Below, piece after piece: positions 42,948-52,182 of a stretch of DNA of 64,000 nucleotides. A program made the translations under genes and the position numbers. Position 1 is the stretch's first letter; every line of letters starts with the position of its first letter. Source of the stretch: Cedecea lapagei (GTDB lineage Bacteria > Pseudomonadota > Gammaproteobacteria > Enterobacterales > Enterobacteriaceae); assembly GCF_900635955.1 (NCBI RefSeq), contig NZ_LR134201.1, forward strand, positions 2,480,001 to 2,544,000. The letters are read 5' to 3'. The notes beneath the pieces were generated by a model. The model had not been told where the DNA came from and made no database searches. It saw nothing but the letters and a program-made list of their open reading frames with translations.

Positions 42948-43205
42948 GGTTCACTTCCTGTCGTTGTCTGGCGCTCCACACGGGCGGCGTTAATCATCGC
43001 CCTTTCCTTCACCTTGCTGCGCAGCTCATCGTCATGCAGCTCTCGCGTATAGGTGGCATAGGGCGGGTCAATTCCCTCAGGTTTGTTGTAACCGTGCACG
43101 CCTTCCACATCTTTCCAGCCAGAAGGATAAAACTCAGCTTTTACCCCGTTTATCTCCACGCTGGCAGGCTGCCCGGTGGCCTTGACCTGCTCTCCGATGC
43201 GGTTA
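42001..43205. repeat. Imperfect direct repeat, copy B (intact effector tail + immunity)
   Basis: Partner of 40444-41644. It covers the immunity gene apart from its 3' end and the last ~85 codons of the effector. Confidence 0.85.
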
Positions 43206-44494
43206 AGCTCTGTTTTCAGCATTTCATCCAGATTAATTATCACCTGCTCGCCGCCGCCTTCAAGGTACTGATTGGCCCTCTTTTGCCCGAACTGCTCAGC
43301 TATTTTACCGTGCCAGGCATTAGTGCCCGGCATCCGCATGGCAAGGTCTTCCGGCAGATGCAGCACCACCAGAAAACCGTTACCGTTCCACTCATCCAGT
43401 ACCGCCGATAGCTGCCGCCACTCTTCCGCGTTACCAGGCACTTTCTGATAACCCCAGAATCCTCCCGCTGCCCAGGAGCCGCCTGCCTTTGTTGCCAGCG
43501 CAGTCTCGTTGCCGAAAGCGCGAAAAATCTTACTCCCCGCCATCTCGCGGGCGCTTTTGGCAGTAATCTCTCCGCTGAAAGAGGCGATGTTGGCATAAAC
43601 CATACTCTCGCCAAAAGCCGGGCTTTTTCCTTTATACCCCAATAAGTCCGGGTAGCCTTTTTTTGAATATTTCAGACGTAACCGCTTTTCATGACGTTCC
43701 TCCGCATGAAGGCTCGGAAATCGCGTTCCCTGCTTTGGCGCATCCCGCAGCGGACGTTCGATAAGATAGGCTTCCGCTTCACGCCGCACTTCAGCCCTGC
43801 TCTTACCCGTTGCTACCGTATGGATTTCACCTTTATACACCAGCGCCTGCAACACCCGCAGTTTCGCATCCAGCTCTTTCAGCGCCTGGGGGATCATTTT
43901 CGACGCCAGCGGCTGCAGCGCCGCGAAGCCATCACGTACCCGGATTAAATCCGCCTGCCATCTCTCCGGCAACACTCGCCCCACCCGGGCTTTCAATATC
44001 TGATTAATTGCGGTGATCATGGTGTGGCAAAAGCCACTCATTTTCTCAATCAGCTGCGCCTGATACTCAACAACATTCAGCTTATTCAGCCACTTCACCG
44101 CGTCACCTTCGCCAACACGGTTCAGAAACTTAATTACGTCTCCGAGCGTTTCCACATTTTCTGCCGCTTTTGTTGTTACACGCAAAGCCAGACGTCCGAC
44201 ACCTTTTATCACGCCGCCAATCACCGGGATCAGCGCAAACAGCAAAATCACCAGAAACACCCATTCCGTGACGCTTTCCCGCTTCTTCGGTTCTTTCGCC
44301 AGCCCAATGGAGACCGCAATCAGGTCACGTACTGCCGTCACATCACCGACCAACGGAACCATGCCTATCGCCGCATCGACAATAATCTGGCCGATGGTCT
44401 GTTTTTCATTAAAGGCCCCCTGCAGGGTTCCCCAAATCCATTGCCCGGTTTCCAGACTGGTTTCTTTGAACCACGCAACGCCTGGCATACTCAT
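42944..44494 (-). CDS. VgrG-linked T6SS effector with membrane helix and unknown C-terminal toxin domain
   Basis: 516 residues. The N-terminal ~110 residues (QTIGQIIVDAAIGMVPLVGDVTAVRDLIA, then a hydrophobic stretch about 76-105) are the membrane/translocation module found in several T6SS and polymorphic toxins. A helical middle follows. The C-terminal ~230 residues hold the likely toxin: FRAFGN, GGSWAAGGFWG, NAWHGKIAEQFGQ and LEGGGEQVIINLD. The spacing of an early Arg and a late GG-E-Q-x-I resembles ADP-ribosyltransferase or NADase-like toxins, but this is a weak inference. It starts inside the vgrG stop (4-nt overlap) and ends inside the immunity start, so all three are translationally coupled. 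The tail is duplicated at 41383-41644. Confidence 0.75.
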   Translation of the reverse strand: MSMPGVAWFKETSLETGQWIWGTLQGAFNEKQTIGQIIVDAAIGMVPLVGDVTAVRDLIAVSIGLAKEPKKRESVTEWVFLVILLFALIPVIGGVIKGVGRLALRVTTKAAENVETLGDVIKFLNRVGEGDAVKWLNKLNVVEYQAQLIEKMSGFCHTMITAINQILKARVGRVLPERWQADLIRVRDGFAALQPLASKMIPQALKELDAKLRVLQALVYKGEIHTVATGKSRAEVRREAEAYLIERPLRDAPKQGTRFPSLHAEERHEKRLRLKYSKKGYPDLLGYKGKSPAFGESMVYANIASFSGEITAKSAREMAGSKIFRAFGNETALATKAGGSWAAGGFWGYQKVPGNAEEWRQLSAVLDEWNGNGFLVVLHLPEDLAMRMPGTNAWHGKIAEQFGQKRANQYLEGGGEQVIINLDEMLKTELNRIGEQVKATGQPASVEINGVKAEFYPSGWKDVEGVHGYNKPEGIDPPYATYTRELHDDELRSKVKERAMINAARVERQTTTGSEP

Positions 44495-47055
44495 TCCACA
44501 CCTCCGCTGTGCTTCGTTATCAAGACGTCAATGTCGGACTCACTCACTGAGGAACCGATAAACTGTTGATTATCCGTGTTGTATTTTCGTAAATAACCTC
44601 GCACATCCGGCCCCATCTCAACAGTCATCGGGCCGTCCGGTATATCGTCAAGATGCAGGTAGCCCGCCCCATCGAGGTTACCGGTACGCACGGAACCGTC
44701 CGCCAGCGTCGCGGTAAACGGTGCACCGACTACCGGTGCGTCATCATGGTAAAGATACTGCATCAGAGCGTCATTGCGGTCTTTCAGAGGATCAGCCAGC
44801 CACGGCACGTCCGGAGTCTGTGACGCTCCACCTTCCGTATCCAGTCGGCTGGCCTTGCGGGTATAGGTACCTGCAGTCTCGTACTTGATTTGTCCCTGCT
44901 CGATAAGGATGGAACTCCCCCCCCCCACCAGACGTATTCGCTTCTTCCCGGCCAGCAGCATCTCTTTGGCGGAGATGAGGGTCAGTTTCTGCTCTGCACT
45001 CAGGTGCATCACTCCGTTCTGCGCCTGAAACTGCACCGGCCCCTGAGCCGAAATCAGGCTCAGCTTGCCGTGTTGGGCAAACACTCCCACGCTGTCGCCC
45101 GCCAGCCCCGTGATATGCCCCTGGGTCCCAATACTGATATCCCCGCCGGCATTCAGGGCGACATTCTTCGCGGCCGCCAGCTGCAGATGCTCAGCACTGG
45201 TAAACGCTATCCCCTCAGGGGCCGAGAAGTGGATCATCTCATTGAGCGTTTTCAGGCGGGTGCTGAACATCGCCTGCTGACTGGCGATATCAGCCTCCAG
45301 GGCTTTCGCCTGCCGGGTGGCTGTGGCCAGTCCCTCGATTTGTGCGCGGACGGCCTCAATCTCCCGGAGTGCCACGTCCATATCCAGCACATCGCCTTCG
45401 CCGTGAACTTTGCCATCGGCGGTGACCAGCAGTCCTTTCGCCACACGGATGACCCCGAACTCATCAGTACGCAGTTCAAACCCGGTTCCACGCGGCTCGT
45501 TCTCCGTGTCCACGATGTGGCCCTGGCTCAGCGCCGTGGCCCCGAACGGGGTGCTGAGCGCGATATGTTCACTCTGGCGCAGGTCTTCCATTCGCAGTTC
45601 GTTCTGGCCTGCAGTGCGCAGGATATTCTGGCTGCGGTTGTCGCGGGTGACCACATCCGGATGTTCCGAGTCATGAAACGCATGGGCGATGTATGGCCTG
45701 TCCGGGTCACCGCCGTCAAAGGCAATCCCCACTTCGGTGCCGTCTATCAGCGGCGTGTGCCAGCCATACGTTTCACCGGCGTACGGTTTCGCCTGGCGTA
45801 TCCACAGGTAGTTATAGCCCTGTTCGGCGTCTTCCCGACTGAAGTTCAGCTTCACCCGGTAGCGGCCCGTCTCATCCAGATGGGCATACGGTGCATTCTT
45901 CTCATCGCTCTCCACGCGGGCTGTCAGCGTACCGGCGATAAGCGGACGCGGTACAGGCTCGGGTCTGAAGCAGCACTGTTCGCTGTAAGGCATGCCCCAT
46001 ACGGACACGTGCAGACGGGTATCACGGGCAGCACGGAAGGTGGTGAGCGTAATCACCATCCCCTCTTTCAGCTCCGGCACATCACTGTCGCCGGTCTCCA
46101 GCACCATTCCCGGCGTCAGGTGACTGGCGTTACTAAAGAGATGCAGACGGATGGCGTTATTAAGCGCATGTTCATGATTAATGCGGGCGTAAAAGGCTCC
46201 GCTTTCAGTTTCCGGATCAGAGGTGGTGTCATCGCCTGCTTCGCGGTACGGGGCCGCGTAGCGATAATGTTCACCGGTGGTGGCAGCCTCGTTTCTGACG
46301 CTTGCGGTCGCATCCATCGGTGTGCTGGCAGTGCGGTAGTTGTAATCCCGGGTGGACACGCGGCCGGTGACCGTGTGGTGCCACACTCTGGCATTCCATA
46401 CGGCTTCGACCGCGCCGTCATGGAGGGCAGAAGGCTCACAGTATGGCAGGCGTACATCAAACTGATACTGCAGCTGACTGTCAGCAAAGGTTACCGTGTC
46501 CAGCCCGGTGGTGGTGTTGACCCCGGCGCGGAACCAGATGCCGTCCTCTGCGAGGATACGCTGAATAAACTGCAGGTCAGTCTCCTGCCACTGGGTTATC
46601 AGTTCGCGGACCGGGTAAGTGCGCTCCAGACGGAATTCAAAATCCGCCCCTTCCAGCCCGTGACTGCGCAGGACCTGCTCCACCAGTTCCGGCACGGAGA
46701 CATTCTGCCAGACCGCACAACGGCGGGTGTGGGAAAGCAGCGCAAGGCGCGAGGAGAGCGTCACCGCAAAATGCGTCTGGTCCACGGTCTCTTTGAGGAC
46801 CTCAAAGCCGGTGATGATGCCCTGCACCACCCGGCCAGAGAGCATGCTGAGGGTGGCATACTTCAGCATCACATCCTCGCGGCCGATGCCTTTTTGTGGT
46901 GTGGTGAACTCAATCCGCCATTCGAACGGCGCATTCAGCGCTTCGCGCCCGTGGAAGTTCAGCACATCCGGCTTGAGGATGCTGTCGTTAATCTCAAGGT
47001 GGTAGCGAGTGTGCCCGTCAAACAGCGCCAGCCAGTTATCAAGGGTGGTGTCCAT
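44491..47055 (-). CDS. vgrG: VgrG (TssI) spike protein with C-terminal effector-binding extension
   Basis: 854 residues. The N-terminal gp27/gp5-like part (about 1-490) includes VRELITQWQETDLQFIQRILAEDGIWF and the OB-fold region GRYRVKLNFS, GWHTPLIDGTEVGIAFDGGDPDRPYI. A gp5-like C-terminal needle with DUF2345 follows (about 490-750: LRMEDLRQSEHIALSTPF, GFELRTDEFGVIRVAKGLLVTADG). After it comes a ~75-residue extension with a transthyretin-like look (APVVGAPFTATLADGSVRTGNLDGAGYLHLDDIPDG), which in other VgrGs carries cargo. The effector gene overlaps its stop by 4 nt. Forms the trimeric tip of the T6SS. Confidence 0.95.
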   Translation of the reverse strand: MDTTLDNWLALFDGHTRYHLEINDSILKPDVLNFHGREALNAPFEWRIEFTTPQKGIGREDVMLKYATLSMLSGRVVQGIITGFEVLKETVDQTHFAVTLSSRLALLSHTRRCAVWQNVSVPELVEQVLRSHGLEGADFEFRLERTYPVRELITQWQETDLQFIQRILAEDGIWFRAGVNTTTGLDTVTFADSQLQYQFDVRLPYCEPSALHDGAVEAVWNARVWHHTVTGRVSTRDYNYRTASTPMDATASVRNEAATTGEHYRYAAPYREAGDDTTSDPETESGAFYARINHEHALNNAIRLHLFSNASHLTPGMVLETGDSDVPELKEGMVITLTTFRAARDTRLHVSVWGMPYSEQCCFRPEPVPRPLIAGTLTARVESDEKNAPYAHLDETGRYRVKLNFSREDAEQGYNYLWIRQAKPYAGETYGWHTPLIDGTEVGIAFDGGDPDRPYIAHAFHDSEHPDVVTRDNRSQNILRTAGQNELRMEDLRQSEHIALSTPFGATALSQGHIVDTENEPRGTGFELRTDEFGVIRVAKGLLVTADGKVHGEGDVLDMDVALREIEAVRAQIEGLATATRQAKALEADIASQQAMFSTRLKTLNEMIHFSAPEGIAFTSAEHLQLAAAKNVALNAGGDISIGTQGHITGLAGDSVGVFAQHGKLSLISAQGPVQFQAQNGVMHLSAEQKLTLISAKEMLLAGKKRIRLVGGGSSILIEQGQIKYETAGTYTRKASRLDTEGGASQTPDVPWLADPLKDRNDALMQYLYHDDAPVVGAPFTATLADGSVRTGNLDGAGYLHLDDIPDGPMTVEMGPDVRGYLRKYNTDNQQFIGSSVSESDIDVLITKHSGGVE

Positions 47056-47059
47056 GGGT

Positions 47060-47587
47060 TTACTCCTTCACCGGAACCAGGGTCAGCCCGGTGCTGTTGA
47101 GCTGGATGATACGCGGCTTGTCCGGGTCGAGGTCGTCGCGGCTCAGTACCAGCTTCCAGGTGTTGTTCCTGATATCCGGACGGTTGAACAGCCCTACCAC
47201 CGCCACAAATTTCGCATCTTCGTTCATTGGCATATTGAGGGTCATGCTGCCTTTGGGCATCACCAGCAGCGACTTGCTGGCGACGATGTCCTCTTTGAGG
47301 GTGTTATCCGCATCGCGCAGCAGTTTCTGGTAGTCGGCGGCGTCCACCTTCTGGCTGTCCCGGAGCTGGTAAACCTGCACCATGGTGGCCAACGGCGTCT
47401 GGCTTTCATCGGCATTGGCAGCGGCACGTGGCTCGAAGTCCAGGTGCAGCACCTTTATTTTTTTGTAGAAGATGGCTTTGGTAGCGCTGACCGTGCCGTC
47501 CGACACGGCCTGAGTCAGGCCACATGCGGTCAACAGGGAACAGAGCAGCATCAGTGCGGCGCTGCGCGACAGGGAAGCGAAAGTCAT
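47060..47587 (-). CDS. tssJ: TssJ (VasD), T6SS outer-membrane lipoprotein
   Basis: 175 residues. Lipoprotein signal with lipobox LLTAC, so Cys22 is lipidated. The mature beta-sandwich shows the TssJ features LATMVQVYQLRD and LVMPKGSMTLNMPMNEDAKFVAVVGLFNRPD. It anchors the TssM arches to the outer membrane in the TssJLM membrane complex. It lies 76 bp after tssG and 4 bp before the vgrG start. Confidence 0.94.
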   Translation of the reverse strand: MTFASLSRSAALMLLCSLLTACGLTQAVSDGTVSATKAIFYKKIKVLHLDFEPRAAANADESQTPLATMVQVYQLRDSQKVDAADYQKLLRDADNTLKEDIVASKSLLVMPKGSMTLNMPMNEDAKFVAVVGLFNRPDIRNNTWKLVLSRDDLDPDKPRIIQLNSTGLTLVPVKE

Positions 47588-47663
47588 TCGGGGAGTCCTT
47601 TTCAGCCTTCAGAAACAGGGGCGTGTTGAATGTGTCTGGTGTTAGGTATTGCATTCTGGACTA

Positions 47664-48743
47664 TCAGTCGAAGCGATAGCCACCGGGTTGTGCCGGCAGC
47701 AGTGGCTCACAGGTCAGGCCTTCATAAAGGCCAAGGCTCACGGTCAGATGACTGCGTTTGGCGGAACGGTCGCGCTTCAGGCCCAGTACACCGGTGCGAC
47801 CCAGCTGTACCCGGTGAGTCTTGCCCAGACGCGGTTCAGGCAGACAATTGACCGGCACCGTGAGGCGCAGGCGGACATCGGAACGGTACCCCATATATAC
47901 CCGCAGCAGCACCATCAGGTCCGTGTGTATCTGTCCGCCGGGCAGCCAGCCCTGCGCCTCGTGTGGATTGTCGGTCGCCAGCATCAGCAGGATACGGCTG
48001 CAGGCCTCTTTCCCGGTCCTGCCGAGCGTGGCGCGCTGTGACAGGGACACCCGGTTTTCTTTACCGAGCCCGCTGCGATTATCCACGGGGACCTTTACCG
48101 GGTCCGGGCTGATAACCGTGGCCCGGGTCTCCGGGGCCAGCAGGCTCACCAACTGGCGTATCCCTTCGGCATTGCGGGTCGGCAGTCGCATGGTGCCGAG
48201 CAGCGCCAGAAAGCGGGAAACCGGGGTGGCGACCTGCTCTGCCGTGCCCGGGATGCCAAGACCAACCAGCCCCAGCAGGCACTGAGAAGTATCATCCACG
48301 CCGCCGGCTTCGAAGGTTGCCGGATAAGCGTACTTGCGCCAGATACGGTAGTACTGGGTGTGGATACGGTGGCTGAAGATATCGAGAAACGCGGTGGTCG
48401 CTTCATACCCTTCCCGGCGCCGGGCGATATCGTCGAGATAAGCCGTCGGCAGCGGCGAGTCCACCCCGTACATCCCGAGAAAGGTGGTGCGCACCGTCGG
48501 CGACAGCTCCGGGTAATCTTCATCGGTTTCAACCGCTTTGAGTTCGCTTACCGGGAAGCCCATTCCCGGCCACGGGCGAAAGCGCACCGGGTCGGCGGAC
48601 AGTTTCTCGGTACTGCCGAGCTTAGGCGCATCCGGATTTTCCTGCTCCAACAACTGGCAGAAACGATAGAAATTGATCCGCCAGATGTCGTCGCGAAGTT
48701 GCTCTGTCAGCCCGGAATGTGCTGGCTGTGATTCTCTTTCCAT
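47664..48743 (-). CDS. tssG: TssG, T6SS baseplate subunit
   Basis: 359 residues of the TssG/VasB (ImpH) family: INFYRFCQLLEQENPDAP at the start, VRFRPWPGMGFPVSEL, HRIHTQYYRIWRKYAYP in the middle and a C-terminal beta domain. It forms the baseplate wedge with TssF and TssE in the cytoplasm. Its first 37 bp overlap the end of tssF, so the two are made together, as their 1:2 complex requires. Confidence 0.95.
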   Translation of the reverse strand: MERESQPAHSGLTEQLRDDIWRINFYRFCQLLEQENPDAPKLGSTEKLSADPVRFRPWPGMGFPVSELKAVETDEDYPELSPTVRTTFLGMYGVDSPLPTAYLDDIARRREGYEATTAFLDIFSHRIHTQYYRIWRKYAYPATFEAGGVDDTSQCLLGLVGLGIPGTAEQVATPVSRFLALLGTMRLPTRNAEGIRQLVSLLAPETRATVISPDPVKVPVDNRSGLGKENRVSLSQRATLGRTGKEACSRILLMLATDNPHEAQGWLPGGQIHTDLMVLLRVYMGYRSDVRLRLTVPVNCLPEPRLGKTHRVQLGRTGVLGLKRDRSAKRSHLTVSLGLYEGLTCEPLLPAQPGGYRFD

Positions 48744-50476
48744 CGCAGTCGTTTCCCTGTGGGTTGCAGTACCAGTGTGAGCTGATTGAAGAGGTGGACA
48801 TCGGCATAAAGGGCAAAGAAACGGTGCAGCATTTCGCCGAATAGGGTGACATCGCCCTCACCGGCAAAATTATCGGCGTTGAGGGTGATTTCAATATCCA
48901 CCCCGCGCAGCATAAAACCCTTCTCAAAGCGACGAATAAGCGTGTGCTTCACCGCCACAATGGCCTCCAGACGACGGCGGTTCATCTCATCATCGGTCCA
49001 GTCATAGAGTGCCAGCGTACCGCGTAACACTTCCGGGTTATCCATCATGCTTAAGAAGCTGGAGCCCAGGTGACTCATCACCCGCCAGTGGAAACGGTCG
49101 TTCGCAGGCGGGTAAAGTGGCAGCGTTGGCACCTTCAGGTTCAGAACCCTGACCGGGACTTTGCCCGCCTTCACCACCCGGTCAAGCAGCGTGCTTTCCA
49201 GCGAGCGGCGCGGTAGCTGGCCGTTAGTGCCGGTAATACGGATGGAGAGCGACTCCGGGGTCTGCGACAGCTGCTCCAGTTCGAATGACTTCCCACCCAG
49301 GATAAGCCAGGTGTCATACAGCCCCGAGGGGCCGCGCTTCACGCGGGTATGGAAGTAACGCTCCGGCGCATCGTGGCGCATCATGCCCCCACGGTGACGG
49401 AAGCTGGTGAACGGCACGTACGGGTGCTTGCCGTTTTTCACCGCCCCATGAATGGCATCCACGCTGTAGATTTCAGTATGCCCGTCCTGCACACGCATCG
49501 GGCGCAGCAGGTATTCGTTCTGCAACGGATCAGGCGTCAGCGGGTCGGCCTCCAGTGAGAACAGGTTAATCACCGGTGCGCAGTGCAGGCGGAAACTGTC
49601 GGTCTCAAACGGCATGTCTGACGGCCAGCCACCGTCGAGCACGATATCGGTCTCAAACCAGGTGGTTTTCTGACTCAGGCCGGCAAGCTCCAGTCCCTTA
49701 AGCTCCACGAACATAAACTTCTCGCGGAAGCTGAAATACTCCAGCAGCAACTGGTAACCGCTGAACGCGGAGTCCCCTTTAGGCCACAGACGGTCAGTGA
49801 CATCAAAGCCCATCGGCTTGCACCAGCCCTCAAATCGGACCCGTTCGGTGCGGGTTTCACTGTGGCGGACGTACATCATCTGTACCCGGCGGGTCAGCGC
49901 CAGATGCAGGGCTGAGGCTACCGGGCTGTCGGCATCAAGATAAATGGCGACCTTATCAATCCCAGCTTTTGACCAGTCCACCTTGTCCGGGCACTCAAAG
50001 CGCAGGCGAATGGCAGCCCGACCATCCGGCTCGGTCTGCAGGCGCGCCTCGGCCAGATGCAGTGGTTGCAGGGGCACTTCGCGGGTGGTGCGGTACTGGC
50101 AGACGGTGTTATCGGAGCCGACCGGGCGCGACAGCACGGAGAAGCCGTTTTCCAGCACTTCCATTTTACGCAGCTGTCGCCAGTCCGGGGTGAAGGCCAC
50201 CACGGAGAGCGACGGGATGGTCCGCATGTAATGCGGCCACAGCAGGCTTACCAGCCCTTCGGTCAGCTCCGGCAGATCATCATCAAGCTTTTCTCGCAGC
50301 CTACCCATCAGGAAAGCGAAGCCCTCGAACAGGCGCTCCACATACGGGTCGCGCGCCCCGGTTTTGTCCAGATTGAGCATTGCCGCCCGATCCGGGTGGG
50401 CGCGGGCAAACTCTTTACCGGCTTCGCGCAGGTAGCGCATCTCGGCTTCGTAGTAGCGAAGAGTTAAATCATCCAT
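48707..50476 (-). CDS. tssF: TssF, T6SS baseplate subunit
   Basis: 589 residues of the TssF/VasA (ImpG) family, with the signature N-terminus LTLRYYEAEMRYLREAGKEFARAHPDRAAML and the GFAFLMGRLREKLDDDLPELTEGLVSLLWPHYMRTIPS block. Main baseplate wedge protein, binding TssG, TssK and the VgrG hub. It starts 86 bp after tssA and overlaps tssG. Nothing unusual in length. Confidence 0.96.
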   Translation of the reverse strand: MDDLTLRYYEAEMRYLREAGKEFARAHPDRAAMLNLDKTGARDPYVERLFEGFAFLMGRLREKLDDDLPELTEGLVSLLWPHYMRTIPSLSVVAFTPDWRQLRKMEVLENGFSVLSRPVGSDNTVCQYRTTREVPLQPLHLAEARLQTEPDGRAAIRLRFECPDKVDWSKAGIDKVAIYLDADSPVASALHLALTRRVQMMYVRHSETRTERVRFEGWCKPMGFDVTDRLWPKGDSAFSGYQLLLEYFSFREKFMFVELKGLELAGLSQKTTWFETDIVLDGGWPSDMPFETDSFRLHCAPVINLFSLEADPLTPDPLQNEYLLRPMRVQDGHTEIYSVDAIHGAVKNGKHPYVPFTSFRHRGGMMRHDAPERYFHTRVKRGPSGLYDTWLILGGKSFELEQLSQTPESLSIRITGTNGQLPRRSLESTLLDRVVKAGKVPVRVLNLKVPTLPLYPPANDRFHWRVMSHLGSSFLSMMDNPEVLRGTLALYDWTDDEMNRRRLEAIVAVKHTLIRRFEKGFMLRGVDIEITLNADNFAGEGDVTLFGEMLHRFFALYADVHLFNQLTLVLQPTGKRLRWKENHSQHIPG

Positions 50477-50562
50477 GTACGGAGATCCTGAGTGTAGAAA
50501 ATATCAAAAAAAGAAAACAGACTGCGTCATCGGGGGTGATGAAGCGTAATATCGCGGGAGGC

Positions 50563-52182
50563 TTATCCGCACAGCACCATCGCGCGTGCCGGATCGAGGG
50601 CAATCAGCCCGGCCAGCAGAGTGTCCATTTCCGGTGCAAAACGGGCTTTGTCGCTTTCACTGCGACCGGCTTTCATGCGCAGCAGGCGCAGACGGCGAGC
50701 CTGGACGTCAAACAGCAGGCCCGGCTCCCACTCACTGAGCGTCAGCTGTGGAGCACTGTTGGTGAGTTCACCCAGCAGGTGAAGGGCCAGTTCATTGCGC
50801 CCGTACTGTTCGGCCACCTTTGCCATCAGCAGACGGAGCAGCCAGCGGCTGCGAGGTGAGTCCATATACGGGCGACTCTGCAACCAGCCCAGTGCGGCCT
50901 CCGGGCCCTCGCTGTCGCCCTTCTCCATCGCCTCCGCTTCGAGCGCCAGAATGTCATCCGCCTGAGCGGCAGTGGCCACTGCCGGTTCGTCGCCGAAACC
51001 TGACATGTCATCATTTACCTTTTCGGCAATCCAGTTCAGCGTCACCTCATCAGCCAGCGGCGTACCGTCGTTCCAGGCGAGCGTTTCCAGACCCGGCAGG
51101 CGTTTGAGCATCAGTTTCAGGTCACTCAGAATATAGTCGGCCCACTGCTCCCAGGGGTTCCCTGCGCGGCTCAGGCCCTGCCACAGATACCACTGCAAAT
51201 CGAGCCAGAAGCGGTTACCGCCCTCGGTGAACATCACATCCACCTGCTCAACCAGTTCAGTCCAGCTCTGCTGCAGGTACAGACGTTTAAGCTGTGCGCG
51301 GTAATCAGCCTTTGGCGGCAGCAGGCGTGTCCGGCCGCCTGCATCGAGTGCCGGAAGTTGCGTCACCAGGTCCCAGCGGGCGGCCTTCATCATCCGGTGA
51401 GCCGCCAGCCAACCCTGCGGCTGATCCACCACCCAGCCAGACAGCACGCGCAACTGACGGACCAGCTCCACTTCCGATTTCACGGCTGCAGTTTCCGGTA
51501 CAGCAGCGCCTGACGTCAGTGTGCGGTGGGTGCTGTCACCTGCATGGTCCTGACCTGATGAAGCCACCGGCGTATCCAGTCCACCGCTACCGGCCAGGCG
51601 GGTTTCCAGCGTGCGCAGCAGACCGGAAAATGTGGGGCGCTCCGCCTCCGGCAACTGTTCCAGTGCCCTCTCCAGCAGGCACAGGGCCGCCGCCGTTCTG
51701 GCGGTTTCTTCCCGCGTCACGTCCGGCCAGCGCGAGAATGCATCGAGCACTTTCTCACTGTTCAGCCAGTCGAGTGCAGCCAGCCTGGCGGCGCTGCGCC
51801 GCGGATGGCAGTGTTGCCCCGCCTGCTCCAGCATGGTTGTCAGCAACTGGATACCGTCGGTCAGCCCTGCTTCACCATCACGCTGCAGACGGGCCAGGGT
51901 GTACCAAGTCACCACCCGGATATCCCGGGCATGTCGGGTCAGAACGCTTTCCGCCAGGCGGCAGAGCACATCGGTATCGGTGCCGGAAAGCTTGTTGATC
52001 TCCTCGCGCATCAGCTGGAAATCATCCTCATAGGTCGGGTCGTCCCCGGCGCCATTACCGGTTGCCAGCGGCGTCAGCCACGGTGACCACAAGGAGAGGC
52101 ATTCCCGGCTCTGTGCGAGTAGTGCCGCGCGCTGAGTTTCATCCGGGATACACAGAGTCAGGAGCGTTTCTGCAGTCGCCAT
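50563..52182 (-). CDS. tssA: TssA, T6SS cap/initiator protein
   Basis: 539 residues. The N-terminal ImpA_N domain (about 40-150, with YEDDFQLMREEINKLSG and WYTLARLQRDGEAGLTDGIQLL) is followed by a variable Ala/Thr-rich linker (about 195-240) and a C-terminal VasJ-type domain (about 245-535: GWLAAHRMMKAARWDLVTQLPAL, FWLDLQWYLWQGL). It stays at the distal end of the growing tube and sheath after starting assembly. It lies directly after tssM (stop of tssM 1 bp before the tssA ATG). Confidence 0.93.
   Translation of the reverse strand: MATAETLLTLCIPDETQRAALLAQSRECLSLWSPWLTPLATGNGAGDDPTYEDDFQLMREEINKLSGTDTDVLCRLAESVLTRHARDIRVVTWYTLARLQRDGEAGLTDGIQLLTTMLEQAGQHCHPRRSAARLAALDWLNSEKVLDAFSRWPDVTREETARTAAALCLLERALEQLPEAERPTFSGLLRTLETRLAGSGGLDTPVASSGQDHAGDSTHRTLTSGAAVPETAAVKSEVELVRQLRVLSGWVVDQPQGWLAAHRMMKAARWDLVTQLPALDAGGRTRLLPPKADYRAQLKRLYLQQSWTELVEQVDVMFTEGGNRFWLDLQWYLWQGLSRAGNPWEQWADYILSDLKLMLKRLPGLETLAWNDGTPLADEVTLNWIAEKVNDDMSGFGDEPAVATAAQADDILALEAEAMEKGDSEGPEAALGWLQSRPYMDSPRSRWLLRLLMAKVAEQYGRNELALHLLGELTNSAPQLTLSEWEPGLLFDVQARRLRLLRMKAGRSESDKARFAPEMDTLLAGLIALDPARAMVLCG

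Noticed and set aside
44890..47100. 736-codon plus-strand open frame opposite vgrG
   Set aside because: Long only because the GC-rich opposite strand has few stops; vgrG on the minus strand is certain.
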